From: Alistipes sp.
Lineage (GTDB): Bacteria; Bacteroidota; Bacteroidia; Bacteroidales; Rikenellaceae
Direction: 5' to 3'
Assembly: GCA_017631275.1 (NCBI GenBank)
Contig: JAGBTQ010000001.1
Span: 1-64,000, forward strand
DNA: 64,000 bases
A program made the position numbers and the translations under genes. The notes beneath the pieces were generated by a model, which saw nothing but the letters and a program-made list of their open reading frames with translations, did no database searches and was not told where the DNA came from. Of this stretch, positions 1 to 7,852 are shown one piece after another; positions within the stretch are counted from its first letter, which is position 1, and each line of letters starts with the position of its first letter.

Positions 1-582
1 AATAGCGATACAGAAATAGTAACCGTGACTGACAAGCCTCGCATACTCAAACACACCTTTGACAGCAAGGTCCGTACACGACGCCGCATACGCTGGATTA
101 CCGATGCCTACTGCAAACATGTGGATTGGAGCGGGCTCAAACCAAATTCGGTTGTTATCCTGCGACCTCTGCCTATCGAGGAGTTGACAATTAAGGATGC
201 AACACTTACGCTCGATAGTCTGCAAATGGTTACGGGTATCTACTCGCTCAACCTTTCGGGGCTTTCTTGTGGCAACTTAAAGCCTTTTGTCGAGTGCCGA
301 GAGTTGATGGAGCTAAATCTTACCGATGCACGCATAAAACCTACGGTGCTGGATGAGTGGCTTATCGCTATGGTTGAGAGGTACGGCAATCGAAGGAACT
401 GCGAAGTAACCCTCACAGCAGCACCTACGGGAGACTATCAAGAACCTGCACGCAATGCAGATACAGGCAAATACATTATCACTTCGGGTATGGAGGCAAT
501 ATGGGTTATTACCCACGAGGAGAGTTGGAACGAGGGTGGCAAATGGAAGTTTATCATTAACGATAAGAAGTATTCTGTATGA
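1..582 (+). CDS. Phage structural protein with leucine-rich pattern, 5' partial
   Basis: The reading frame is open to the first base of the window, so the gene probably starts upstream; a GTG at position 25 is a possible internal start. The middle of the protein has a leucine-rich repeat-like pattern (YSLNLSGL, then LMELNLTDARI). There is no signal peptide or membrane segment. Its stop overlaps the ATG of the next gene by 4 nt, so it belongs to the tail/fibre operon. I do not recognise the family. Position just ahead of a baseplate-like gene and the fibre suggests a tail or baseplate component. Confidence 0.55.
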   Translation, partial: NSDTEIVTVTDKPRILKHTFDSKVRTRRRIRWITDAYCKHVDWSGLKPNSVVILRPLPIEELTIKDATLTLDSLQMVTGIYSLNLSGLSCGNLKPFVECRELMELNLTDARIKPTVLDEWLIAMVERYGNRRNCEVTLTAAPTGDYQEPARNADTGKYIITSGMEAIWVITHEESWNEGGKWKFIINDKKYSV

Positions 583-1469
583 GTAGAACTATAAAAGATA
601 TATACAACGCAGCCGTTGCGGAGCGTAATAAACGCCTCGAACTCTCAGAGTTTAAGAGTGACTCGAAGATGTCCGTGATGAACGGCATCCTCTGGGTTGT
701 AGCCGCTGTGATTTACAGTTTTGAAACACTCCTCGATGTCTTCGCTGTGGATATCACCGAAGCAATAAATGGGCGTATCAATGGCACGCCAAACTACTAT
801 GCCAATGCTCTTCTACAATACCAGCAGGGCGATGAGTTAATAGTAAGAGAAGATGGTCTTGCCTTTGGTTATGCCGCAGTGGATGAGACAAAGAGAATCA
901 TCACACAGGTATCGTATGTTGAGAGCACCGATGACCAGAATATAGACAGCAAACTAATCTTGAAGGTAGCGACAGGCACAAAGGGCAACCTTGAGGCTAT
1001 CCCTGCCGAGGAACTTGTACCTATCAATGCCTACATCGGCAAGTTGAAGTTTGCAGGCACCCGTGTTGAGGTTATCTCCACTAAGGGCGATGTCCTTATT
1101 CCACGCCTTACGGTTTTCTACGATGGCGCAATACCTGAGTCGGAGATGTATGACGCTATCGAGGCGCAACTCAAGGAGTATGTGATGAACATCGAGTTTG
1201 ATGCGGCAGTATATGTATCACGCCTTACTGATGCTATTCGTAAGGCTGAGCATGTTACGGATGTATTCATCGATGAGTCAGCTACTCCGGAGCAAGGAGT
1301 ATTCATCGCTTGCCACGACACGGATGGCAACATCCAGCCTATGCAGCGTGTGCAACGCATGACCTATACCGCATCAGGCTATTTGAAGGAGTCTTCGGGA
1401 AAGGATGAGGAGGCAGACCTGCCTTCGTTCCGTGAGGCTATAATCCTTAAAGTGGAGAACCATGAGTAG
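579..1469 (+). CDS. Putative baseplate protein (J-like)
   Basis: This 296-residue protein has an N-terminal helical part (about residues 1-60) ending in a hydrophobic stretch with VVAAVIYSFE, then NGTPNYYANALLQYQQGD, then a mixed alpha/beta body. The NG-x-x-NYY-x-x-ALL-x-FQ-GD style segment resembles what is seen in baseplate J-like proteins of Bacteroides phages, but I cannot confirm the family. It overlaps the previous gene (ATGA) and the next gene by 8 nt. Placement immediately upstream of the fibre gene fits a baseplate role, in the wedge that joins tail and fibres. Confidence 0.5.
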   Translation: MSRTIKDIYNAAVAERNKRLELSEFKSDSKMSVMNGILWVVAAVIYSFETLLDVFAVDITEAINGRINGTPNYYANALLQYQQGDELIVREDGLAFGYAAVDETKRIITQVSYVESTDDQNIDSKLILKVATGTKGNLEAIPAEELVPINAYIGKLKFAGTRVEVISTKGDVLIPRLTVFYDGAIPESEMYDAIEAQLKEYVMNIEFDAAVYVSRLTDAIRKAEHVTDVFIDESATPEQGVFIACHDTDGNIQPMQRVQRMTYTASGYLKESSGKDEEADLPSFREAIILKVENHE

Positions 1470-2028
1470 ATATAAACTGTCCATAGATAAGTTAGTGAAC
1501 CGTCTCGTTCCGCACTATCTTGCGGGGCGACGGTTTATACTCTTTGTGCAGAGTGCCCTCCATCCGTTGCAAAGCATCAATGAGTGGTTCCGCTCCTTTG
1601 CCCGTGAGAAGCATATCGAGGCACGAATGACCTCACAGGTTATCTACTTTGAGTGGTTCCTGAACTACAAGTTCTCGAAGTATTTCAAGGATAGCCGAGA
1701 TAGAATCTTTATCAAAGAGAGCGAGAGTATCGGCGTGGATCTCTACCACGAGAATGCCGAGTATATGCGCCCCTGCACGGTGTGGTACAATGGCGAGTCC
1801 ATCACTGCCACAAGCGAGGATGAGAAGCCTAGACCATTCTACCGATATGTCGAGGAGAAACTCATAAACAAGGTCAGCTTTATGGTGTGCGTGCCACCCA
1901 TTAAGATACCGCCACAAGATATGGTCTATATGCTCTCGTATGTCGTGAATACCTATAAGATTGCCGGTAAGACCTACCTGATTAAGATTGATGAAGAGGA
2001 GTACGAACCAAATAAGAACACGAAATAA
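1462..2028 (+). CDS. Phage tail/baseplate hypothetical protein
   Basis: A soluble protein of 188 residues, rich in aromatic residues and with no signal peptide. The start overlaps the previous stop, and the stop codon shares a base with the ATG of the fibre gene, so the three are translationally coupled. I do not recognise a domain. From its position between the J-like gene and the fibre it may connect the fibre to the baseplate, analogous to tail protein I of other phages. That is inference from order only. Confidence 0.45.
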   Translation: MSRYKLSIDKLVNRLVPHYLAGRRFILFVQSALHPLQSINEWFRSFAREKHIEARMTSQVIYFEWFLNYKFSKYFKDSRDRIFIKESESIGVDLYHENAEYMRPCTVWYNGESITATSEDEKPRPFYRYVEEKLINKVSFMVCVPPIKIPPQDMVYMLSYVVNTYKIAGKTYLIKIDEEEYEPNKNTK

Positions 2029-4610
2029 TGAAAGAATATGTAGCAGAAACGGGTGGACGATACACCTATTCGGATGACATCTTAAACCTTCAGGAGTTGG
2101 CACTCAGTATGAGTACCATCTTTGACGGCTGTTCTGACTTTATCATTTCAGGCTGTACGGTCGAGGGTTCTACCATCTCGCCCGGCTATGTGTGGCTGGG
2201 AGGCAAGGTGCGCCGCTTTGAAGGCGTTACGGATGCAGTCTTCCCATACTATATCTACGAGAGCAATCGCCACGAGTCGGTTGTCTATGCCAATGAGGTC
2301 AACAAGCGTGGCCGCACCTGCTATCTCTGTGCTGCGGGTAAAACAGTGCCAACTACAGCAGATCCCGTTACTGGCAAGATACCTGCGGCTATCGAGGTCA
2401 GGGCCGACTATGCCCCTCGCTTTATCGATAAGTTCTTCGGGCGATATGCCGTGCTGCTCGAAACTCCGTTCCAGCGTCAGACCATTAAGAAGGATTTGGT
2501 GTTGGCAGGTATGTTTACAGCGAACAAGGAGATAAACTCAAAGACGGCAGTTTCTGTAAGTGGCGAGAATGGATACTCGCTCAAAGGTATCGTTAAGAGC
2601 GATGGCAATGCCTCGCTCGGAGCATATCTGAATGGACTTCTGGTCAATGAGATTGTTATCCGCACTGATGGCACATTCTCATTTATGAAGCAAGGTAAGG
2701 AGCTGGCACGAGTTACGGGTGATGGTATCTCGTATGGCACATCGCTCAGCGATAATTCCCGTATCGGCGCAATCCATATTCAGGGCTGTGATATCTACAA
2801 TACTCAGGATGTTACAGACGAAGGAACAATACGCATCAACTACTACGGAGTAGAAGGTGGCGGCACGAAGTTCCGAGACTTTGCAGTCTATGATGGCAAA
2901 CTATTCCTTACGCCCATCTTCAAGGTCATCGGTAAGAGTGCTACGGCACAAGTTAATGGACTCTTCTCGGTACATAGTGCCGGGCGAGGCATTGACCTAT
3001 GTAATACTGCCTACACCAAAGATGATCCGAAGTTGCAAAATACTCTCTCGTGGCGTGACAGTACTGGTGCCGTTATCGCTGCCGTGGGCTTTGATACGAC
3101 AGATAGCTATCGCTTTGTGGTTCGCAATGCGTTAGGCGATATTGTTATTGCCCCTCTCGGCTCGGTGGATATCATCGGCACGCTCAAGGTCAATGGCAAG
3201 TCTGTTGCCGATACCTATGTTACCATTGACGCCTATACAAAGGGAATGGCGGGTAAGGTTGATAAGGTCGAGGGTAAGCAGCTCTCTACCGAGGATTTTA
3301 CTACAGAGTACAAGCGAAAACTCGATGCTATCTCTACGGGTGGTATTACCGAAGGCGGTACAGGCTATGTAACATCTGGTGCTGTAGCAGAAGCATTGAA
3401 GACAAAACTCTCAGCCGACCAGAACCTACGTGATGTTGTGGATAAGGGAGCAGCCCGCACTGCCCTCGATGTCTACTCCAAGCCTGAATCCCAGGAGGTA
3501 TTCTTGCAGATTTCGGAGGGCTTGCAGGAACTTGTACGCCTTACAGCTGACGAGGTCAATAACCTTACACCGGAGCAGGCACAAGCACTCAAGGCGGAGC
3601 GTCAGGCGGCTGTGCGTGCTACGCTTGATGCCGAGAAAGGTGGTACTGGTGAACAGAAACTCACCAAAACATCTAACCTCAGCGACCTTGCTGATAAGAG
3701 CAAGGCACGCCGAAACCTCGAAGTCTACTCTACAACGGAGATAGATAATATGATGGCCGGCAAACTCGGTACAGACTCGGCATATCAGGGAATCATCTTC
3801 ACCTCGGAGATGCGTGATAAGCTGAATAATATCGAGACAGGAGCCTTCGCCTACACGGACCACGAGGGTAAGTCGCACGCACAAGTTGAAGGCTATGTCC
3901 TCACCTCTGCCATTGTCAAGGAGCTTAAGAAGAAGGCGAACTGGTTGCTTGATGGCTACAATTCAACCGAACTCGCAACCATAGCCAAGAACTTGGAGCT
4001 ATATACCCGCACTGGTGCTGATGGCCGCTTTGCCCGTATGGAAAACCTGTTCCAGGACTACATCAACTACTTGGTGGCTCAAGGCAAGAGTTCTGCTCAG
4101 GCACAGACTATCCTGCGTGAGAAGCTGAATCTGCTCTCCAAAGATGAGATTGTCAAGGATTACCTGCGTAAGGATGCCAAACTCACAGACCTTGTGTTGG
4201 GTAGCCCAGAAGCACAGCGTCAGGTATGTCGCACATTGGGTGCGGCCTTTGCTGAGGAGTATCAGCCGCTGCTCATTGATACAGGCTGGATGCAGATGGA
4301 GAACAGCGGTCAGGGAACAGACACCCGCAACCTCTTCGTCCGTCAGATAGGCAGCATCGTATCTATCCAGGGCGAGATTAACACAGCCAAGCGTGATGGT
4401 AGCAACTGGGGAGGTGTCATCGCAATGATACCAAATAAGATTCAGCCTCCTAAGTACAGTGTACGCTGCACGGCAGCCAACTGGAACGATGACCATAAGT
4501 ATAACCGAGGCTCCTCGTTTACCATCTATGGCGGTCAGCGTAAGTTGCAACTCTACGAGCGAGGCTTCTACAATGTAAACTGTCAGTTAAACTTCACATA
4601 CTTTGTCTAA
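2028..4610 (+). CDS. Tail fibre protein
   Basis: An 860-residue protein with the architecture of a phage tail fibre. The N-terminal 150 residues look like a baseplate-attachment domain. The central and distal shaft contain repeated patterns typical of fibres, for example KGGTGEQKLTKTSNLSDLADKSKARRNL-type segments (about residues 535-570) and an earlier related one near 465-485 (NLRDVVDKGAARTALDVYS). The C-terminal 100 residues (from about 755) form a separate beta-rich tip with YGGQRKLQLYERGFYNVN, probably the receptor-binding part. No intramolecular chaperone or neighbouring chaperone gene is obvious. It fixes the identity of this operon as the tail end of a phage morphogenesis module. Confidence 0.85.
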   Translation: MKEYVAETGGRYTYSDDILNLQELALSMSTIFDGCSDFIISGCTVEGSTISPGYVWLGGKVRRFEGVTDAVFPYYIYESNRHESVVYANEVNKRGRTCYLCAAGKTVPTTADPVTGKIPAAIEVRADYAPRFIDKFFGRYAVLLETPFQRQTIKKDLVLAGMFTANKEINSKTAVSVSGENGYSLKGIVKSDGNASLGAYLNGLLVNEIVIRTDGTFSFMKQGKELARVTGDGISYGTSLSDNSRIGAIHIQGCDIYNTQDVTDEGTIRINYYGVEGGGTKFRDFAVYDGKLFLTPIFKVIGKSATAQVNGLFSVHSAGRGIDLCNTAYTKDDPKLQNTLSWRDSTGAVIAAVGFDTTDSYRFVVRNALGDIVIAPLGSVDIIGTLKVNGKSVADTYVTIDAYTKGMAGKVDKVEGKQLSTEDFTTEYKRKLDAISTGGITEGGTGYVTSGAVAEALKTKLSADQNLRDVVDKGAARTALDVYSKPESQEVFLQISEGLQELVRLTADEVNNLTPEQAQALKAERQAAVRATLDAEKGGTGEQKLTKTSNLSDLADKSKARRNLEVYSTTEIDNMMAGKLGTDSAYQGIIFTSEMRDKLNNIETGAFAYTDHEGKSHAQVEGYVLTSAIVKELKKKANWLLDGYNSTELATIAKNLELYTRTGADGRFARMENLFQDYINYLVAQGKSSAQAQTILREKLNLLSKDEIVKDYLRKDAKLTDLVLGSPEAQRQVCRTLGAAFAEEYQPLLIDTGWMQMENSGQGTDTRNLFVRQIGSIVSIQGEINTAKRDGSNWGGVIAMIPNKIQPPKYSVRCTAANWNDDHKYNRGSSFTIYGGQRKLQLYERGFYNVNCQLNFTYFV

Positions 4611-4801
4611 TGAAAAAGAGAATCAATGTAATGGGCGACATCGAGAGTCGCAGGCGTATTGCCGAAAGGCGTATACCACAACATGTAGAACCAGTAAAGA
4701 GCACCCACGATGGAAGAGAAAAAGACGAAGCGGAAGAGACGCCGCACCAAGAGAGTAAAGATAACAGATCGAGGAAGAGGAAGACCGAAGGGGACGCTTA
4801 G
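4610..4801 (+). CDS. Small charged phage protein
   Basis: Its ATG overlaps the TAA of the fibre gene (TAATG), which favours real translation by coupling. The 63-residue product is almost entirely charged (K, R, E, D) with no hydrophobic core and no recognised motif. Its last 92 bases overlap the next ORF in another frame, so one of the two could be spurious. I do not know its function. Confidence 0.4.
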   Translation: MKKRINVMGDIESRRRIAERRIPQHVEPVKSTHDGREKDEAEETPHQESKDNRSRKRKTEGDA

Positions 4802-5210
4802 GCGTTTCCCCTTCGATGAGACCCGTATCGGCTTTATGCTTCGCTATGAGATGCCCATAGTCTATGGCATTCTCAAGCAACTTTGCAGTATGCAAGTACC
4901 CTTTGAGCCTGAATGGTGGGTCATCGACTCTGTTGCCAAAGCATCAAAGGATGCTTCGTATAAGAAGCCTAAGTTCCAGCGATACCTCAATGAGTACAAG
5001 GAGAAGGGATGCTACTGTCTGCGTGGCAAGGTTATAACCCCGAAGCGTCAAAAATACTATGACAGCGTCCAGCGTCATAAGACTCAGGAGTATATTCGCA
5101 AGAATCATATGACCCTGAAGCGTCGTATCCAGAAACAAGCTATTGATGAGGATATGACACTTGAAGAAGTTAATAATATCATTAAAACAAGAACGCAAGG
5201 TATTGACTGA
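4710..5210 (+). CDS. AT-hook-like basic phage protein
   Basis: The 166-residue product has a very basic N-terminus (K/R-rich residues 3-20) followed by RGRGRPKG, which matches the GRP core of an AT-hook. The middle contains WWVIDSVAKASKD and YKKPKFQRYLNEYKEKG. The C-terminus is helical and basic with LTLEEVNN-like character. A DNA-binding role is plausible. It closes the tail operon: downstream is a 258-nt gap with a promoter that starts the replication module. The start overlaps the preceding small ORF in a different frame, and the ATG at 4710 is the first in frame with reasonable context. Confidence 0.6.
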   Translation: MEEKKTKRKRRRTKRVKITDRGRGRPKGTLRRFPFDETRIGFMLRYEMPIVYGILKQLCSMQVPFEPEWWVIDSVAKASKDASYKKPKFQRYLNEYKEKGCYCLRGKVITPKRQKYYDSVQRHKTQEYIRKNHMTLKRRIQKQAIDEDMTLEEVNNIIKTRTQGID

Positions 5211-5241
5211 CAATGATATGTAAAACATTCATATAAAACTA

Positions 5242-5271
5242 TTGTCGTTCAGTAAATTATACATACCTTTG
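5242..5271 (+). promoter_or_regulatory. Bacteroidetes-type promoter of the phage replication module
   Basis: A TTG at 5242-5244 is followed after 19 nt by TACCTTTG at 5264-5271, matching the Bacteroidetes -33/-7 pattern (TTG, 19-21 nt, TAnnTTTG). It sits in the only sizeable gap of the segment and points at the SSB gene. This would give a leader of about 190 nt. Confidence 0.7.
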
Positions 5272-5468
5272 TACTCCGACCGCTCAAGGTCCTTCTATTT
5301 GTCAAATGAGTATCCACTCTTTTAGGATACAGTCAGCGAGACTTTTCTCCCAATTTTATCAGTTGATAACGGATGGTGCAACCGAACCCGTCCGCCTGTT
5401 TCCAGATTCACGATGCACCTAACTGTGTATCGTCTTCGGGCATTTTTAATCCATAAAACAATTTTCAG
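5272..5468 (+). other. Structured leader upstream of the SSB-like gene
   Basis: This untranslated stretch holds two visible hairpins: GTATCC/GGATAC (5310-5315 with 5325-5330) and a stronger 9-bp stem, ACGATGCAC with GTGTATCGT (5410-5418 with 5425-5433, one G-U pair), followed by a short T run at 5443-5447. The second could act as an attenuator or as a binding site for autoregulation, which is known for T4 gene 32. No ORF is supported here. Confidence 0.35.
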
Positions 5469-6713
5469 ATGCAAGAAGATTTGGAAAAAAACAATGGCAT
5501 GGAATCGATGTCCATTGAGGAGATGTTCCTGAAGAGTCAGGAGTCGTATGAAGATGCGCAACTACGCGCACAAGAGGAGAATCGGAGCTTTGCCCGCACG
5601 GAGTTCTTCCGTATGGACAAATTTGGCGTTTACCGTCTGCGTATTCTGCCTATCGCCCCTAATCAGGATGGCACACCATCACGCCCGGGCTATGAGTTCC
5701 CCGTACATCAGTTATTGCTCGAGTTGGAGAAACCGGGCAATGGTGCCAAGGCATCGAAGATGTATGTTACCGTCACACGTGCTACGGATGCCGGTTACAG
5801 CGTAGATCCTATCGAGACCTACCGTAAGTTGGCCGTCGCAGCAGCCAAGGAGATGGGCGATGAGAAGCTCGCCGAGAAGATTGACGGAGGCTCGTTTGGT
5901 GGTGGCTTGAAGTATGGCTATGGCCACTGCATGTATGTCTATGACCTTAGTGAGCGTGGCAAGGGTCTTCAGATGATGACACTCTCGCACGCACAGTTCA
6001 AGGAGCTCGACGAGCGCAAGTTCAAGCTCTGGTCGAAGAAGTTGCAAAAGAATCCGAGCTATCCTTGTCCTATTTCATCGGTGCGTGAGGCATACCCCGT
6101 AGAGATTGAGAAGCGTAAGAACGGTGCAAAGACCGAGTATATCATCTCTATTGACAACGAGTCGGATACGCTGCCTCTGAGCCGTGAGGAGCTCACAGCA
6201 CTGCTCGCCGCACCTCGCATTCCCGAAATCATCTACCGCTACACACGCTACCACCTCGGTGCTACCGTAGAGTTCCTCAAGCAGAGCGACACGCTCTATG
6301 GTATGAACCTTATGGAGAGCGATGAAATGAAGGCGGTCATCGCAACCCTCGCCGCAGAGTTGCCTAAGGATGACACCTCAGAGTTCTCGTTCGACCGCCG
6401 CTCTAAGGATAACAAGGAGAATGAGCAGAATGGTTCAGGACCGCTCTCGCTTGACGACCTCTTTGAACGCTACGAGGAGTTGCAGGCCGAAGGTCTTGGA
6501 GATAAGACCGAGGAGGGTCAGGAGCTTCGTGCTATGATCCGTGGCTATATCGACCAGGAGCGTCTGCCTATCCGCATTACCCGCTCTACCTCTAACCGAG
6601 AGCTGCTCGATATGATTGAGCACGAGATCGAGGGTCCCAAGCCCGAAGAGGAGACGGAGGCAGAGAGTGATGATGAGGAGCAGGCTGAGGAGCGTCCACG
6701 CCGTCGCAGATAA
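5469..6713 (+). CDS. gp32-like single-stranded DNA-binding protein
   Basis: A 414-residue protein whose core (about residues 40-300) has the look of the T4 gp32-like SSB family in phages: FRMDKFGVYRLRILP near the start, a YEFPVHQLLLELE strand, and a long OB-like region. The C-terminal third is a low-complexity, strongly acidic tail (about residues 370-400, E/D-rich), as in SSBs that recruit partners, and then ends oddly in a basic run RPRRRR. It is the first gene after the promoter at 5242-5271 and precedes the recombination nuclease genes, as in T4-like recombination-replication modules. The zinc site of T4 gp32 is not evident. Confidence 0.75.
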   Translation: MQEDLEKNNGMESMSIEEMFLKSQESYEDAQLRAQEENRSFARTEFFRMDKFGVYRLRILPIAPNQDGTPSRPGYEFPVHQLLLELEKPGNGAKASKMYVTVTRATDAGYSVDPIETYRKLAVAAAKEMGDEKLAEKIDGGSFGGGLKYGYGHCMYVYDLSERGKGLQMMTLSHAQFKELDERKFKLWSKKLQKNPSYPCPISSVREAYPVEIEKRKNGAKTEYIISIDNESDTLPLSREELTALLAAPRIPEIIYRYTRYHLGATVEFLKQSDTLYGMNLMESDEMKAVIATLAAELPKDDTSEFSFDRRSKDNKENEQNGSGPLSLDDLFERYEELQAEGLGDKTEEGQELRAMIRGYIDQERLPIRITRSTSNRELLDMIEHEIEGPKPEEETEAESDDEEQAEERPRRRR

Positions 6714-6742
6714 CCCTTTCTAAGCTAAAATTTTCTATAACC

Positions 6743-6767
6743 GACGGGGGGTGAAACGCCTCCCGTC
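6743..6767 (+). terminator. Hairpin between SSB and SbcD-like genes
   Basis: A GC-rich 9-bp stem (6743-6751 with 6759-6767, one G-T pair) around a 7-nt loop. It lacks a proper T run, so it may be a weak terminator or an mRNA stabiliser that raises SSB output over downstream genes. Confidence 0.4.
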
Positions 6768-6784
6768 TTAACCCTTACACGCTT

Positions 6785-7852
6785 ATGAAAGGACATTATC
6801 CCTGCCTATTACTACTGAACGATATACACATATCGAAAGATAACATCCCTGCGTTCAAGGCCAACTGGCAGGAGGCTATCGACATATGCAGAAAGATGGA
6901 TGTCAAGGAGATTGCTATCGGTGGCGACCTATTCTTCTCGCGTGCCGCGCAGACACTCGATGTGCTGCTGGCTGTTCACGATGCATTGCTCACAGCTGCC
7001 GAGCACGGTATCCATGTAACCATTGCCGAGGGAAACCACGATAAGGTAAACCAGGAGAATGAGAGAGGCTACTGCCATGTCTTCGACCAGCACTCGAATG
7101 TATTGGTGTGCGATGAGTATGTGTCGTTGCCATTGGGTGATGACTGCCGCTTCGTGCTCCATATGATGGGATACTTTCCCGAAGATGGTTCGTTCTGCAC
7201 ACGCCTTGACCGTCTTAAGGAGGAGGCTCTCGACCCAAAGCGACTCAACTTCCTCTATATCCACGAGGGTATCAACGGAGCGTTGGCACAGCCCAACGAC
7301 AAGGAGTTGCCCGCAAAGATATTCGAGGAGTTCGACAAGGTCTTCGTAGGACACTATCACAACCGCACGATCATCGACAAGACCCGCATCGAATATATCG
7401 GTTCATCGCGTCAGCACAACTTCGGTGAGGACGAGGAGAAGGGCTACACGGTAATCTATACAGACGGATCGCACGAGTTTATCAAGAACCAGGCGAACAC
7501 CCGTTACCGAGTGATTGATGTGGCGGCAGAGCGTGCTGGTCTTCACCTTATGGACGAGCTCAGGGAGATTGATGCCGATGGTCGCTACAAAGTGAAGGTG
7601 CGTATTCACGCCCCGCAGGCTGCTATGAAGTCGGTGGATAAGGCTGCTCTGCTTGATGCAGGAGCCACAAAGGTGGAGCTTATCGCCGATGATGAGGAGA
7701 TGTTAGAGGTTGCAGCCTCTTCGCTCTTTGAGAAGTTCGACGGCCACCGCATCCGTGAGACCTACGAGGAGTTCTGCCGAGAGAAACAGATTGACGATGT
7801 AGCAATCGGATTGGAGTATTTATCTAAAATCGAAGGACAATGTGGAAATTAA
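6785..7852 (+). CDS. SbcD/Mre11-like nuclease (T4 gp47-like)
   Basis: A calcineurin-type metallophosphoesterase of 355 residues. The metal-binding motifs are visible in order: NDIH (D13, H15), GGDLF (D48), EGNHD (N84-H85-D86), a histidine in YIHEG (about residue 158) and VGHYHN (about 188-193). This is the Mn-dependent exo/endonuclease partner of the SMC-like ATPase encoded next, whose ATG overlaps this stop by 13 nt. Together they process DNA ends during recombination-dependent replication, as T4 gp46/47 do. Confidence 0.9.
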   Translation: MKGHYPCLLLLNDIHISKDNIPAFKANWQEAIDICRKMDVKEIAIGGDLFFSRAAQTLDVLLAVHDALLTAAEHGIHVTIAEGNHDKVNQENERGYCHVFDQHSNVLVCDEYVSLPLGDDCRFVLHMMGYFPEDGSFCTRLDRLKEEALDPKRLNFLYIHEGINGALAQPNDKELPAKIFEEFDKVFVGHYHNRTIIDKTRIEYIGSSRQHNFGEDEEKGYTVIYTDGSHEFIKNQANTRYRVIDVAAERAGLHLMDELREIDADGRYKVKVRIHAPQAAMKSVDKAALLDAGATKVELIADDEEMLEVAASSLFEKFDGHRIRETYEEFCREKQIDDVAIGLEYLSKIEGQCGN

